DNA of 64,000 bases from JBBROS01 sp038229135 (GCA_038229135.1 JBBROS010000018.1:1-64000), one strand, 5' to 3'. Counted from the first letter of the stretch, positions 17,756-28,833 are shown. Notes: generated by a model from the sequence alone, not told the origin. Numbers and translations: made by a program.

Positions 17756-17767
17756 CCTTACCCGCCC

Positions 17768-18880
17768 ATGACCATGCGCACTCCCATGTTAATGATCGGC
17801 AAAGCCCTGCTCGCCGCCATCCTCCTCGCCACCCCCGCCAAGGGCGACGTCCGCATCAAGGACATCGCCGACGTGGAGGGCATCCGCGACAACCAACTCG
17901 TCGGCTACGGCCTCGTCGTCGGCCTCAACGGCACCGGGGACCGGCTGGACAGCGCCGTCTTCACCCGCCAGTCGCTCATCGGCATGCTCGAGCGCCTGGG
18001 CGTGAACACACGGGACCAGGAGGCCCGGCTGCAAACCAAGAACGTCGCCGCCGTCATGGTCACCGCCAACCTCCCCGCCTTCGCCCGCAGCGGCAGCCGC
18101 ATCGACGTGGCCGTCAGCGCCCTCGGGGACGCGAAGGACCTCACGGGCGGCACCCTGCTGGTCACGCCCCTGCTCGCCGCGGATGGCGAGGTGTATGCCG
18201 TCAGCCAGGGCACGCTCGCCACCGGCGCCATCGCCGCCCGCGGCCAGGGCGCCAGCGTCACCCGCGGCGTGCCCACCTCCGGCCGCATCGCCAACGGCGC
18301 CACGGTGGAGCGGGAAGTGCCGTTCGCCCTCGGCGCCAAGCAGGCCCTCCGCCTCGGCCTCCGCAACCCGGACCTCACCACCGCCCGGCGCATGGCCGAG
18401 GCCATCAACCGCGCCATCGGCGGCGGCGCCCGCGCGAGCGACCCGCGCACCGTCAGCATCGCACTCACCGGGCGGGACCCGCTGGAGGTGCTCGCCCGCA
18501 TCGAGCCGCTCCGCATCGAGCCCGACACGCAAGCCACCGTCGTCATCGACGAAGCGAGCGGCACCATCGTCATGGGCGCCAACGTCCGCATCAGCACCGT
18601 CGCCATCGCGCAGGGCAACCTCACCATCCGCGTGACGGAAACGCCGCAGGTGAGCCAGCCCGAACCGCTCTCCGGCGGCCAGACCGTCATCACCCCACGC
18701 ACCAACATCCAGGTGGACACGCAATCCGACCGCCGCCTCGGCATCCTCCCCGGCGGCGTGACGCTGCGGGACCTGGTGGCCAGCCTCAACGCCCTGGGCG
18801 TCGGCCCGCGCGACATGATCAGCATCCTGCAATCCATCAAGGCCGCCGGCGCCCTGCAGGCCGACCTGGTGGTCCGATGA
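17768..18880 (+). CDS. flgI: Flagellar P-ring protein FlgI
   Basis: It is the periplasmic P-ring subunit around the flagellar rod. The 370-residue protein has a signal peptide (about 1-26, ending ATPAKG). The conserved mature start DVRIKDIADVEGIRDNQLVGYG follows in overlapping form, then SALGDAKDLTGG and a C-terminal domain with IDEASGTIVMG. It starts 12 bp after the -12 element of a sigma-54 promoter, leaving no Shine-Dalgarno sequence. Its stop overlaps the next gene by 4 bp (ATGA). Confidence 0.97.
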   Translation: MTMRTPMLMIGKALLAAILLATPAKGDVRIKDIADVEGIRDNQLVGYGLVVGLNGTGDRLDSAVFTRQSLIGMLERLGVNTRDQEARLQTKNVAAVMVTANLPAFARSGSRIDVAVSALGDAKDLTGGTLLVTPLLAADGEVYAVSQGTLATGAIAARGQGASVTRGVPTSGRIANGATVEREVPFALGAKQALRLGLRNPDLTTARRMAEAINRAIGGGARASDPRTVSIALTGRDPLEVLARIEPLRIEPDTQATVVIDEASGTIVMGANVRISTVAIAQGNLTIRVTETPQVSQPEPLSGGQTVITPRTNIQVDTQSDRRLGILPGGVTLRDLVASLNALGVGPRDMISILQSIKAAGALQADLVVR

Positions 18881-19239
18881 TCGCGCCGGCAACGAGCGCT
18901 TTGGGCAGCACCTTGTCCGCTCAGCAGCGCAGCCGCATCACCGAAGCCGCGCAGAAATTCGAGGCCATGGCCATCGGCCAGCTCCTCGCGCCGATGCTCG
19001 ACACGGTCGACACCAGCAAGGGCCCCTTCGGCGGCGGCCAGGCCGAAGCCGCCTGGAAACCAATGCTGACGGAAGCACTCGGCAAGCAAATGGCCAAACA
19101 CGGCGGCCTGGGCCTCGCGAAGCCGATCATGGACCAGCTTCTCAGGGCTCAAGAGGCGCGTTCGTTCCCCCCTCCCCTTGCGGGAGGGGCCGGGGGAGGG
19201 GTGGCCACCAGCGCGGACCGTGAAGGAAGAGCACAATGA
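18877..19239 (+). CDS. Rod-binding protein, FlgJ N-terminal-like
   Basis: It is probably the periplasmic cap that helps assemble the flagellar rod. The 120-residue protein has the rod-binding signature (KFEAMAIGQLLAPM, then GPFGGGQAEAAWKPMLTEALGKQ) and no muramidase domain, the usual alphaproteobacterial layout. It is coupled to flgI by ATGA. The last 27 residues (from ARSFPPPLAGG) are encoded by a dispersed GC-rich repeat and look foreign to the family. Confidence 0.88.
   Translation: MIAPATSALGSTLSAQQRSRITEAAQKFEAMAIGQLLAPMLDTVDTSKGPFGGGQAEAAWKPMLTEALGKQMAKHGGLGLAKPIMDQLLRAQEARSFPPPLAGGAGGGVATSADREGRAQ
19167..19204 (+). repeat. Dispersed GC-rich hairpin repeat, copy A2, inside a gene
   Basis: The core CCCCTTGCGGGAGGGG with flanking C-rich and GGGGGAGGGGTGG arms is the same element as near 59, 25545 and 48785. 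Here it lies in the 3' end of the flgJ-like gene and is read as protein. Confidence 0.75.
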
Positions 19240-19556
19240 CCCCCGCCGAACGCCTCGTCGCGGCAATCCAGGCCGAGAACGCAGCACTCGCGGCAAGCGA
19301 CACCAGCACCCTCCCCGCCCTTCTGGCCGAGAAGCAGGCCGCGCTCGCCGCCATGGCAAGCGACCCACCCACGCCCGACCAAGCCGCCGCCCTCCTGCGC
19401 CTGGCCGAACGCACCCACGCCCACCTCGCCCGGGCCATCGCCGTCCAGACCGAGGTGCTCACCCTCGTCGCCCGCGCGGCAAGTCCGCCAGCGGCAGGCT
19501 ACACGCGCGGCAGGCAAACCCGTTCCGCCGCCCTCGCCCTGCGCACCCGAGCCTAG
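19236..19556 (+). CDS. FlgN/FlbY-like flagellar protein
   Basis: A 106-residue, almost wholly helical protein (LVAAIQAENAALAAS, ALLAEKQAALAAMA) of the FlgN-like type. Such proteins act as export chaperones for hook-filament junction subunits; alphaproteobacterial versions have been called FlbY. It overlaps the preceding gene by ATGA and ends the flagellar unit. The assignment rests on helix pattern and position more than on motifs. Confidence 0.7.
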   Translation: MTPAERLVAAIQAENAALAASDTSTLPALLAEKQAALAAMASDPPTPDQAAALLRLAERTHAHLARAIAVQTEVLTLVARAASPPAAGYTRGRQTRSAALALRTRA

Positions 19557-19572
19557 GCGCTGTCGATCGAGC

Positions 19573-21786
19573 TCAACCGAACCGGTTATCCTTCGGAAAC
19601 CCGTTCGGCGGCATCCGCCCCGCCTGCGCCCGCGAGCCTACCCAATCCTTCGCCGCCTCCGTCCGCGTTCGGTCGCCCAACCGCCACGTCAGCCCGTCGG
19701 CCAGGGAAAACACCTTCACGTCCGAAAGCTTGCCGTCCTTGTACTTCTGCAACTGCACCCCGGCCCCTCGAACCAGCGCCGGCACCTGGTCGAGCGGGAA
19801 CACCAGCAACTTCCGGTTGGTCCCCACCACCGCCACATGATCGCCCACGGCGGGCACGCAGCGGAGCACGCGCTCGCCGGGCTTGAGGTTCATGACCTGC
19901 TTGCCGGTGCGCTTCTCGGCCAGCAGGTCCGCCCCCTCCACCACGAAGCCGCGGCCCTCGGTGTTGGCCACGAGCCATCGCCCGGCCTCGCGCCAGACGA
20001 ACAGCGCCGCCACCTCGTCGTCCGGCGCCAGGTCGGCCACGAGACGCATCGCCTGGCCGTCGCCCCGGCCCCGTGGCAGGTCGCCGGCCCGAAGCGTGTG
20101 CGCCCGGCCTCCTGTCGCCACGAGGCACAGCCGGTCCGTCGTCTGGCACGGCACCATCAGGGCCAGCCCGTCCCCATCCTTGAACTTCAGCTCGCCACCA
20201 TCCGCCAAATGCCCCCGCACCGCCCGGATCCAGCCCTTCTCCGAAAGCACCACCGTGATCGGCTCGCGCTCCACGAGGTGGTCCTCGTTCACCTCCACCG
20301 CGCTCGGCGCCGCCCCGATGATGGTTCGCCGATCCCCCAGCGCCCCGCTCCCGAACTTCGCCCCGGTTGCCGCGACCTCCTCGCCGATCCGCCTCCACCG
20401 CAGCCGGTCATCCTGCAGAAGCGCCGCGATGTCCTTGCGCTCCTTCTCCAGCGCCTTGTGCTCGCGCCGGATTTCGATCTCCTCGAGCCGCCGCAGGCTC
20501 CGAAGCCGCATGTTCAGGATCGCCTCGGCCTGCACGTCGCTCAGCGTGAACGCCGCCATCAGCGCCGGCTTCGCGTGGTCCTCCTCGCGGATGATGCGGA
20601 TCACCTCGTCGAGGTTCAGGAACACCTTCAGGTAGCCGTCCAGCACTTCGAGCCGCCGCTCGATCGCCGCCGCGCGGAAGTTCGTCCGCCGCACCAGCAC
20701 CTCGTGCCGATGGTCGAGCCAGGCCTGCAGCACCGCCTTCAGCCCAAGGACCCGCGGCGTCCGGTCGGCGGTCAGCACGTTCATGTTCAACGGAAACCGC
20801 GTCTCGAGCATCGTCGCCCGGAACAGCGTTTCCATCAGCACCTCGGGCTCCACCGTGCGCGACTTCGGCTCGAGCACCAGCCGCACCGTCTCAGCACTTT
20901 CGTCCCGCACGTCGCCCAGGAAGGGGAGCTTCTTCTCCTCGAGCAAAGCCGCGATCTGCTCCACCAGCTTGTTCTTCTGCACCTGGTAGGGGATTTCGGT
21001 GACGACGACCTGCCACATCCCGAGCCGCCCGCGCTCCACCTCCCACTTCGCCCGCAGCCGGAATCCACCGCGCCCGGTGCGGTAGGCCTCCAGCAGGCTC
21101 GCCCTGTCCTCCATCAACGACCCGCCCGTGGGGAAGTCCGGCCCCGGCATCAACGCCAGCAGCGCCTCCGTGTCCGCACCCGGGTTCTCGATCAGGTGCA
21201 GCGCCGCCGCGCACACCTCGCCCACGTTGTGTGGCGGGATGCTGGTGGCCATGCCCACCGCGATGCCAGCCGCCCCGTTCGCCAGCAGGTTCGGGAACCC
21301 GCCCGGCAGCACGCCGGGCTCGTTCTCCACGCCGTCGTAGGTAGGCCGGAAATCGACCGAATCCTCGTCGATCCCGGCCAGCAGCGCCTGCGCCACCTCC
21401 GTCAGCCGCGCCTCGGTGTAGCGCATGGCGGCCGGGTTATCGCCGTCGATGTTGCCGAAATTGCCCTGGCCCTCGACCAGCGGGTAGCGCGCCGCGAAAT
21501 CCTGCGCGAGCCGCACCAGCGCGTCGTAGATCGAGCTGTCGCCATGAGGATGGAACTTGCCCATCACGTCACCGACCACGCGCGCGCATTTCTTGAAACC
21601 CGCCGCCGGGTCGAGCCGCAGCTGCTGCATGGCATACACGAGACGCCGATGCACCGGCTTCAGACCGTCCCGCACGTCCGGCAGGCTGCGCGACATGATG
21701 GTGGACATGGCATAGGCGAGGTAGCGCTCGCTCAGCGCCTCCCGCAGGTCCACGTCCTGCAAGGTCCCGGTCAGGTCGTCAGGCAT
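19573..21786 (-). CDS. parC: DNA topoisomerase IV subunit A
   Basis: It is the breakage-reunion subunit that decatenates replicated chromosomes with ParE. The 737-residue protein has the winged-helix and tower core, with Tyr123 in AMRYTEARLT as the DNA-linking residue (E. coli Tyr120), and GNFGNIDGD just before. A shorter C-terminal blade domain follows. The lack of a GyrA-type QRRGGKG box and the short C-terminal domain favour ParC over GyrA. It is convergent with the flagellar genes. Confidence 0.95.
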   Translation of the reverse strand: MPDDLTGTLQDVDLREALSERYLAYAMSTIMSRSLPDVRDGLKPVHRRLVYAMQQLRLDPAAGFKKCARVVGDVMGKFHPHGDSSIYDALVRLAQDFAARYPLVEGQGNFGNIDGDNPAAMRYTEARLTEVAQALLAGIDEDSVDFRPTYDGVENEPGVLPGGFPNLLANGAAGIAVGMATSIPPHNVGEVCAAALHLIENPGADTEALLALMPGPDFPTGGSLMEDRASLLEAYRTGRGGFRLRAKWEVERGRLGMWQVVVTEIPYQVQKNKLVEQIAALLEEKKLPFLGDVRDESAETVRLVLEPKSRTVEPEVLMETLFRATMLETRFPLNMNVLTADRTPRVLGLKAVLQAWLDHRHEVLVRRTNFRAAAIERRLEVLDGYLKVFLNLDEVIRIIREEDHAKPALMAAFTLSDVQAEAILNMRLRSLRRLEEIEIRREHKALEKERKDIAALLQDDRLRWRRIGEEVAATGAKFGSGALGDRRTIIGAAPSAVEVNEDHLVEREPITVVLSEKGWIRAVRGHLADGGELKFKDGDGLALMVPCQTTDRLCLVATGGRAHTLRAGDLPRGRGDGQAMRLVADLAPDDEVAALFVWREAGRWLVANTEGRGFVVEGADLLAEKRTGKQVMNLKPGERVLRCVPAVGDHVAVVGTNRKLLVFPLDQVPALVRGAGVQLQKYKDGKLSDVKVFSLADGLTWRLGDRTRTEAAKDWVGSRAQAGRMPPNGFPKDNRFG

Positions 21787-21837
21787 TCGTGTTCCTCGTC
21801 ACGGCTCCACGACAGCGCGGACCGACAGCTGAAATCC

Positions 21838-21926
21838 GTCATCGCAAGCCAAGTGCGGCGATCCAGGGGCCGCAAGGAGCAGTCCAGTGGGCTCCTGGGT
21901 TGCCACGCCTTCGGCTCGCGATGACG
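21838..21926. repeat. Dispersed inverted repeat, copy B2
   Basis: It runs from GTCATCGCAAGCC to GGCTCGCGATGAC, with an inner arm GGCGATCCAGGGG facing CCTGGGTTGCC. It fills most of the parC-recO gap. Same family as 16322, 34212 and 35235. Confidence 0.8.
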
Positions 21927-21951
21927 ACGCTCTTGTAATGCAGGGGGCGCT

Positions 21952-22698
21952 TCATGGCGAAACCATCCCCTCCACCCGGTCCGCCAGCAGCAACCGCGCC
22001 GCCGGCAGCCCCTTGTGCTGGAGCCCGAACACGTCCCGCGCGAGAAAACGCCCCGTCACCGCCAGCCCGTCCCGCCAGTCCGCGGCACCGCCCCCGCCCG
22101 CACCCGCCCCCTCGTCCACCAGGAACCCGGGCAGCGCCAGCAGCCTCGAGGCCCAAGCCCCCGCGCCGGCTGTCGACACGGCCCGCCCGCTCTTGGGCGA
22201 CACCAGGCGCAGCCCCGTCGTCTCCGCCGTCACCGCACAACTCCGCAGGTCCAGCCCATAGCCCAGATCGGCCAGCAGCTGCGCCTCCCACCGCACCAGC
22301 GTCTCCACCGGCGCCCGGTCCTCGCCCAGCCCGGCCACCAGGCCCACGAGCTGCCCGAACACGATCGGATGCGCCTCCCGCTCCGGCAGCGCACCCTCGG
22401 CCACCGCGCAGGCAGCCCGCAGGACGGCCAGCGCCAGCGCATCGTCCATCGCGAGCGCGGCCCCCGCATGCACCAGTTCGGCAGACACCGTGCCCAGGCT
22501 GTCCTGCAGCCGCGCGACCCAGCGTGCCTGCACCAGGTTGCCCGCCTGCCACAAATGCGCCTGCTTGCGCGACGCACCCCCGCGAGCAAGCCCCCGGTGC
22601 GCCCCATGCGCCTCCGTCATCACCGTGATCAGCGCATCCGCCTCGCTATGGGGCCGCGCATCCAGCACGACGGCCGGGCCTTCCCACTCGACGCTCAC
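21952..22698 (-). CDS. recO: DNA repair protein RecO
   Basis: It loads RecA on SSB-coated DNA with RecR in the RecF pathway. The 248-residue protein has an N-terminal OB fold (VLDARPHSEADALITVMTEAHG), a helical middle and a GLDLRSCAVT segment where zinc-binding RecO proteins carry cysteines; only one cysteine is retained here. The start is a GTG 9 bp after the era stop. era-recO adjacency is standard. Confidence 0.93.
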   Translation of the reverse strand: MSVEWEGPAVVLDARPHSEADALITVMTEAHGAHRGLARGGASRKQAHLWQAGNLVQARWVARLQDSLGTVSAELVHAGAALAMDDALALAVLRAACAVAEGALPEREAHPIVFGQLVGLVAGLGEDRAPVETLVRWEAQLLADLGYGLDLRSCAVTAETTGLRLVSPKSGRAVSTAGAGAWASRLLALPGFLVDEGAGAGGGGAADWRDGLAVTGRFLARDVFGLQHKGLPAARLLLADRVEGMVSP

Positions 22699-22707
22699 TC
22701 CCCCCGC

Positions 22708-23601
22708 TCACTCAACGTCGTCGAGGCCCAGCGCCCGCAGCCGGGCCCCCTCCTCGTCCCACCCGGCCCGCTCCTTCCCGTTCAGGAACAGGTGCACCGG
22801 CCGCTCCAGCAGCTGCATCAGGTGCGTCCGCGCCTTCGCCCCGATGTCCCGGATCTTCTGCCCCCCGGCCCCGATCAGGATCGCCTTGTGCCCGGCCCTC
22901 CCGACATACACCGTCGCCTCGATCCGCACCGAGCCGTCCGGCCGCTCCTTGAACGTCTCGGTTTCCACGGTGCAGGCGTACGGCACCTCCTCGTGCACCT
23001 GCAGGAACACCTGCTCCCGCACGATCTCGGCCGCCAGCAGCCGGTCCGGCAGGTCCGTCAGGTCATCGTCCGGATACAAATGCGGCCCCTCCGGCACGCC
23101 ATGCTCCATGCGGTCCAGCATGCGGTCGAGCCCGTCGCCCGTGCCGGCGCTGACCATGAACACCTCCTCGGCGGGCAGGATCTCAGCCAGCGCCGCCGTC
23201 AGCGGCAGGAGCTGATGCGCCGGCACAAGGTCCGTCTTGTTCATCGCGATCCAGGTTCGCTTGCCGCGCTCCGCAAGCGTGCGCGCAATGCCCCGCACCG
23301 CCTCCGTAGCCCCGGCCTTCGCGTCCACCAGCAACAAGGTCAGGTCCGCATCCTCGGCGCCCGACCATGCCGCCCGCACCATCGCCCGGTCCAGCCGGCG
23401 CTTGGGCGCGAAGATGCCGGGCGTGTCCACCAGCAGGATTTGGCTCTCGCCCCGCATCAGGATGCCGAGCACCCGAAACCGCGTCGTCTGCGCCTTCGGG
23501 CTCACGATCGAGAGCTTGGCGCCCGTCAGCCGGTTCAGCAGCGTGGACTTGCCCGCGTTCGGCGCCCCCACGATGGCCACGAACCCACAACGCTGCGTCA
23601 T
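22708..23601 (-). CDS. era: GTPase Era
   Basis: It is an essential GTPase for 16S rRNA maturation and 30S assembly. The 297-residue protein has G1 GAPNAGKS (12-19), G3 DTPG (59-62) and G4 NKTD (121-124). A C-terminal KH domain carries GQKIRDIGAKAR. Its ATG overlaps the rnc stop by 4 bp, so the two RNA-processing genes are coupled. Confidence 0.98.
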   Translation of the reverse strand: MTQRCGFVAIVGAPNAGKSTLLNRLTGAKLSIVSPKAQTTRFRVLGILMRGESQILLVDTPGIFAPKRRLDRAMVRAAWSGAEDADLTLLLVDAKAGATEAVRGIARTLAERGKRTWIAMNKTDLVPAHQLLPLTAALAEILPAEEVFMVSAGTGDGLDRMLDRMEHGVPEGPHLYPDDDLTDLPDRLLAAEIVREQVFLQVHEEVPYACTVETETFKERPDGSVRIEATVYVGRAGHKAILIGAGGQKIRDIGAKARTHLMQLLERPVHLFLNGKERAGWDEEGARLRALGLDDVE

Positions 23602-24308
23602 GCCAATTGCCCCAACAGATCCGCCGCCGCCAACCGCTCGGCCTCCCGCTTCGTGCCGCCCGTACCGCGCCCCACGGCGCCGCCGCCCTGCGCCTCGATG
23701 GTGAACACCGGCGAGTGCGACGGCCCGCTGCTTTCGGCCACCACATACACCGGCAGCGCCAAGCCCCGCGCCATCAGCCATTCCTGCAGCGCCGTCTTCG
23801 GGTCTTTCGGCGGCACCACCTGGTGCTCCATGGCCGTCGCCCAGGCCTGCCGCACGAAGCGCTGCGCCACGGCCAGCCCGGCGTCCATGTACAGCGCCCC
23901 GATCGCTGCCTCCATCGCATCGGCCAGGGTGTTCGCCAGCTGCCCCACCCCCGCGCGCGCCTCGCCGGGCGCAATGGAGAGTGCCTGCTCGAGCCCCAGC
24001 CGCTCCGCGATCCCGGCCAGCACCGGGCGGCTCACCAGGTGCCCGAAGCGGCGGCCCAACTCCCCCTCCTGCTCGTCCGGGAAGCGCTCCACCAGCCACT
24101 CGGCCACGACCAGGCCCAGCACCCGGTCGCCGACGAACTCCAGCCGTTCGTTGCTGCCCACGCCCCGCCGCTCGCCGCGCCGATGCGTTCGCCCGGCATG
24201 CGCGGCCGAGCGATGCGTCAAGGCCTCGGCCAGTAACCCCTTGTTCGTGAACGCATGCCCGAGGATGCGCTCGGCCTCGGACGCCCGGAGAGGCTCCGCC
24301 CCGCTCAA
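23598..24308 (-). CDS. rnc: Ribonuclease III
   Basis: It cleaves double-stranded RNA, including the rRNA precursor. The 236-residue product has the RNase III signature NERLEFVGDRVLGL (53-66), a second acidic site in LADAMEAAIGALYMDAG and a C-terminal dsRBD. The start chosen is a TTG overlapping the lepB stop (TTGA). A GTG at 24359 would add 17 residues and overlap lepB by 55 bp. Confidence 0.95.
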   Translation of the reverse strand: MSGAEPLRASEAERILGHAFTNKGLLAEALTHRSAAHAGRTHRRGERRGVGSNERLEFVGDRVLGLVVAEWLVERFPDEQEGELGRRFGHLVSRPVLAGIAERLGLEQALSIAPGEARAGVGQLANTLADAMEAAIGALYMDAGLAVAQRFVRQAWATAMEHQVVPPKDPKTALQEWLMARGLALPVYVVAESSGPSHSPVFTIEAQGGGAVGRGTGGTKREAERLAAADLLGQLA

Positions 24309-25066
24309 CCGATGCCGCGCAGCAGGCGCGTCCAGCGTATCTCGAACGGCCACTCCCACACCTCGTACCAGGGCCGCCGCGCATCGATCGAGAAGAAGAT
24401 GAACTCCGCCCGGCCAACCAGGTTATCCACCGGCACGAACCCCACACCATAGCTCGTCATGAACCGGCTATCGACGGAGTTGTCCCGGTTGTCGCCCATG
24501 GCGAATACATGGTTCTCAGGAACCTTGTATTCGGGCGTGTTGTTGGCATCGAACTCGCCGGGGCTCCGCGGCTCTTCCGTCATCTTGAGCAACTCGTGGA
24601 TGCGCCCGTTCGGCAGCGTCTCCCGGTAGCGCTGGGCCAGCGTCGACCGCCCGTCCTCCTCGGCCAGGAAGTTGCCGAGCGGCACCCGCGGGCACAGCAG
24701 GCCGTTGATGTAGAGCTGGCCGCCCTTCACCTGCATGCGGTCACCGGGCAGGCCAACGATGCGCTTGATGTAGTCCGTCTGGTTGTCGCGCGGGAACTTG
24801 AACACCGCCACGTCCCCCCGCTCCGGCAGGCGGCCGAAGATACGCCCCTGGAACAGGTTCAGGCCGAGAGGCATGGAATAGCGCGAGTAGCCGTAGCTGT
24901 ATTTCGAGACGAACAGGTAGTCGCCCACCAGCAAGGTCGGGATCATGGACCCGCTAGGGATGTTGAACGGCTCGAACGCGACCGTGCGGATGCCCAGCGC
25001 AATGAGCAGCGCGTAGACGATCGTCTTGATGTTCTCGAGCAAACCGCCCGACTTCGCTTTCGCCAT
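24305..25066 (-). CDS. lepB: Signal peptidase I
   Basis: It removes Sec and Tat signal peptides at the periplasmic face. The 253-residue protein has one N-terminal membrane segment (about 13-30), catalytic Ser40 in PSGSMIPTL, Lys101 in DYIKRIVGLPGD and the late box FAMGDNRDNSVDSR. It is the first gene of the lepB-rnc-era-recO unit, which is conserved in proteobacteria. Confidence 0.98.
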   Translation of the reverse strand: MAKAKSGGLLENIKTIVYALLIALGIRTVAFEPFNIPSGSMIPTLLVGDYLFVSKYSYGYSRYSMPLGLNLFQGRIFGRLPERGDVAVFKFPRDNQTDYIKRIVGLPGDRMQVKGGQLYINGLLCPRVPLGNFLAEEDGRSTLAQRYRETLPNGRIHELLKMTEEPRSPGEFDANNTPEYKVPENHVFAMGDNRDNSVDSRFMTSYGVGFVPVDNLVGRAEFIFFSIDARRPWYEVWEWPFEIRWTRLLRGIG

Positions 25067-25128
25067 GATAAGTCTATGCGTCCGGTGCGCGTGATGCCGC
25101 CGCGATCAACCGTATGTGCGCCAGCGTG

Positions 25129-25542
25129 TCAAGGAAGCGCGAGCGCCCGTGCCTCGATCATGACCTGCGCGAACGCATAGGGCGGCTCGTCGGTCAGCGT
25201 CAGGTGCACGACCGGGGCCATGCCCGGCGGCACCATAGCCTGCAGCCGCGCGAGCGCACCCCCTGTCAGCGCCAGCGTCGGCCGTCCGCCCGGCGTATTC
25301 ACCACGCCCATGTCCGAATGGAACACCCCCCGGCTGAACCCGGTGCCGAGCGCCTTCGCGCACGCCTCCTTGGCCGCAAACCGCTTGGCATAGGTCGCAG
25401 CCCGCAACGACTCCGTCCGCCGCCCCGCCCGGGCACGCTCGGTTTCGGTGAACACGCGGCTCGTGAACCGCTCCCCGTGCCGCTCCAGAACCCGAGCGAT
25501 CCGGCGGATGTCGCAAAGGTCCGCACCCACGCCTAAAATCAA
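25129..25542 (-). CDS. acpS: Holo-[acyl-carrier-protein] synthase
   Basis: It transfers 4'-phosphopantetheine from CoA to apo-ACP. The 137-residue protein has GVGADLCDIRRI at the start and FAAKEACAKALGTGF in the middle, both magnesium/CoA-binding signatures. The start is a TTG preceded by GGGGGGA, which is part of an adjacent dispersed repeat. It lies between rsh and lepB. Confidence 0.96.
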   Translation of the reverse strand: MILGVGADLCDIRRIARVLERHGERFTSRVFTETERARAGRRTESLRAATYAKRFAAKEACAKALGTGFSRGVFHSDMGVVNTPGGRPTLALTGGALARLQAMVPPGMAPVVHLTLTDEPPYAFAQVMIEARALALP

Positions 25543-25544
25543 TG

Positions 25545-25582
25545 GTCCCCCCCTCCCCTTGCGGGAGGGGACGGGGCAGGGA
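25545..25582 (+). repeat. Dispersed GC-rich hairpin repeat, copy A3
   Basis: The core CCCCTTGCGGGAGGGG with flanking GACGGGGCAGGGATGACGG lies in the 67 bp gap between rsh and acpS. It abuts the acpS start, so its complement supplies the G-rich ribosome-binding stretch. Confidence 0.75.
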
Positions 25583-25609
25583 TGACGGCAAGCACGGGCC
25601 AGGACAGCA

Positions 25610-27856
<2,247 letters not shown>

Positions 27857-27860
27857 CGCA

Positions 27861-28262
27861 TTACCGGCGCGGGCGTCCACCCAGCTCGGCTTCGATCGCG
27901 GCTTCGATGTCCTCCGGGGCCAGGTCCTCGACCGCCATTGTGTTCGCCTCTTCCTCGGCGCTCACGTCCTGCAGGCCGAAGATGTTCTGGTCCGTCGGGA
28001 TCAGGTCCAGCACTTCCTCGTCGGCAGGCTCCGGCTCGGGCGCGCGGCTCAGGCTCTTGATCAGGTCCTGCTCGAGCCCGTCCAGGCCGACCGTCTCACC
28101 CGCGATCTCGCGCAGCGCCACGACCGGGTTCTTGTCGTTGTCGCGGTCGACCGTCAGCTCCTCGCCCCGCGCCAGGTTGCGCGCGCGCTGGGCCGCCAGC
28201 AACACCAGCTGGAACCGGTTCGGAACTTTCTCGACGCAATCCTCGACCGTCACGCGCGCCAT
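27861..28262 (-). CDS. rpoZ: RNA polymerase omega subunit
   Basis: It assists folding of the beta' subunit and forms part of the ppGpp site. The 133-residue protein starts MARVTVEDCVEKVPNRFQLV, then AAQRARNL, with an acidic C-terminal extension. It is followed by rsh, the usual rpoZ-spoT pairing. Confidence 0.97.
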   Translation of the reverse strand: MARVTVEDCVEKVPNRFQLVLLAAQRARNLARGEELTVDRDNDKNPVVALREIAGETVGLDGLEQDLIKSLSRAPEPEPADEEVLDLIPTDQNIFGLQDVSAEEEANTMAVEDLAPEDIEAAIEAELGGRPRR

Positions 28263-28293
28263 GCGTGGACACTCCCGCTCAATGCAAGCGTAT

Positions 28294-28322
28294 TAGTTAA
28301 GCCGGACGAGGCCCGCCCGCAA
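28294..28322 (-). promoter_or_regulatory. Possible sigma-70-type promoter of rpoZ-rsh
   Basis: On the minus strand TTGCGG and TAACTA are 17 bp apart, and the expected start would leave a leader of about 25 nt with GGGAG before the rpoZ ATG. This is the most promoter-like pair in the rpoZ-folK gap, but it rests on spacing and partial consensus alone. Confidence 0.35.
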
Positions 28323-28326
28323 GCAC

Positions 28327-28833
28327 TCATGTGGCATCGCACAACACAACCCCGGTCATGTCTGCCCTGCGCGCAAGCTCCGCCACCCTGAGCCCCAGCA
28401 GCGGATGCACCCAGCCCGGCGCGACCTCGTTCAAGGGCGCCAGAACGAACCCCCGCTCGTGCAGACGGGGGTGCGGCAACACGAGGCCGGGTCCCGGGCG
28501 CACCAGGCCGTCCATGCCGAGCAGATCGAGGTCGAGCGTCCGCGCGCCGTTCACCGCACCGCGCACCCGGCCGCCCTCCGCCTCGATCGCGTGCAGCATG
28601 GCCAGCAGCGCCGCCGGGTCCGCCTCACCCTGCAGCCTCAGTGCCCCATTCACGTAGTCGGGCTGCCCCGAAGGCGGCACCGGCGCCGTCCGCCACCAGC
28701 GGGAGCGGGCCATCAACGCCAGGCCCGGCACCGCAGCAACCCGCGCCACGGCCCACTCGCAACTCTCCAGCGCCGAACGCCCACCGGGCCCAGGCAGATT
28801 GGCGCCGACGGACACCAGGATGCTATCTGACAT
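28327..28833 (-). CDS. folK: HPPK, 6-hydroxymethyl-7,8-dihydropterin pyrophosphokinase
   Basis: It pyrophosphorylates hydroxymethyl-dihydropterin in folate synthesis. The 168-residue protein has VSVGANLPGPGG at the start, a substrate loop and the signature RTLDLDLLG near residue 105, then LPHPRLHERGFVLAPL. ATG 28833 gives the family start. It diverges from the NYN-domain gene. Confidence 0.95.
   Translation of the reverse strand: MSDSILVSVGANLPGPGGRSALESCEWAVARVAAVPGLALMARSRWWRTAPVPPSGQPDYVNGALRLQGEADPAALLAMLHAIEAEGGRVRGAVNGARTLDLDLLGMDGLVRPGPGLVLPHPRLHERGFVLAPLNEVAPGWVHPLLGLRVAELARRADMTGVVLCDAT

Noticed and set aside
16856..17767. N-terminal extension of flgI running back to 16856
   Set aside because: The extension is Pro/Arg-rich, antisense to fliX, and lies before the sigma-54 promoter. 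FlgI needs its signal peptide at the N-terminus.
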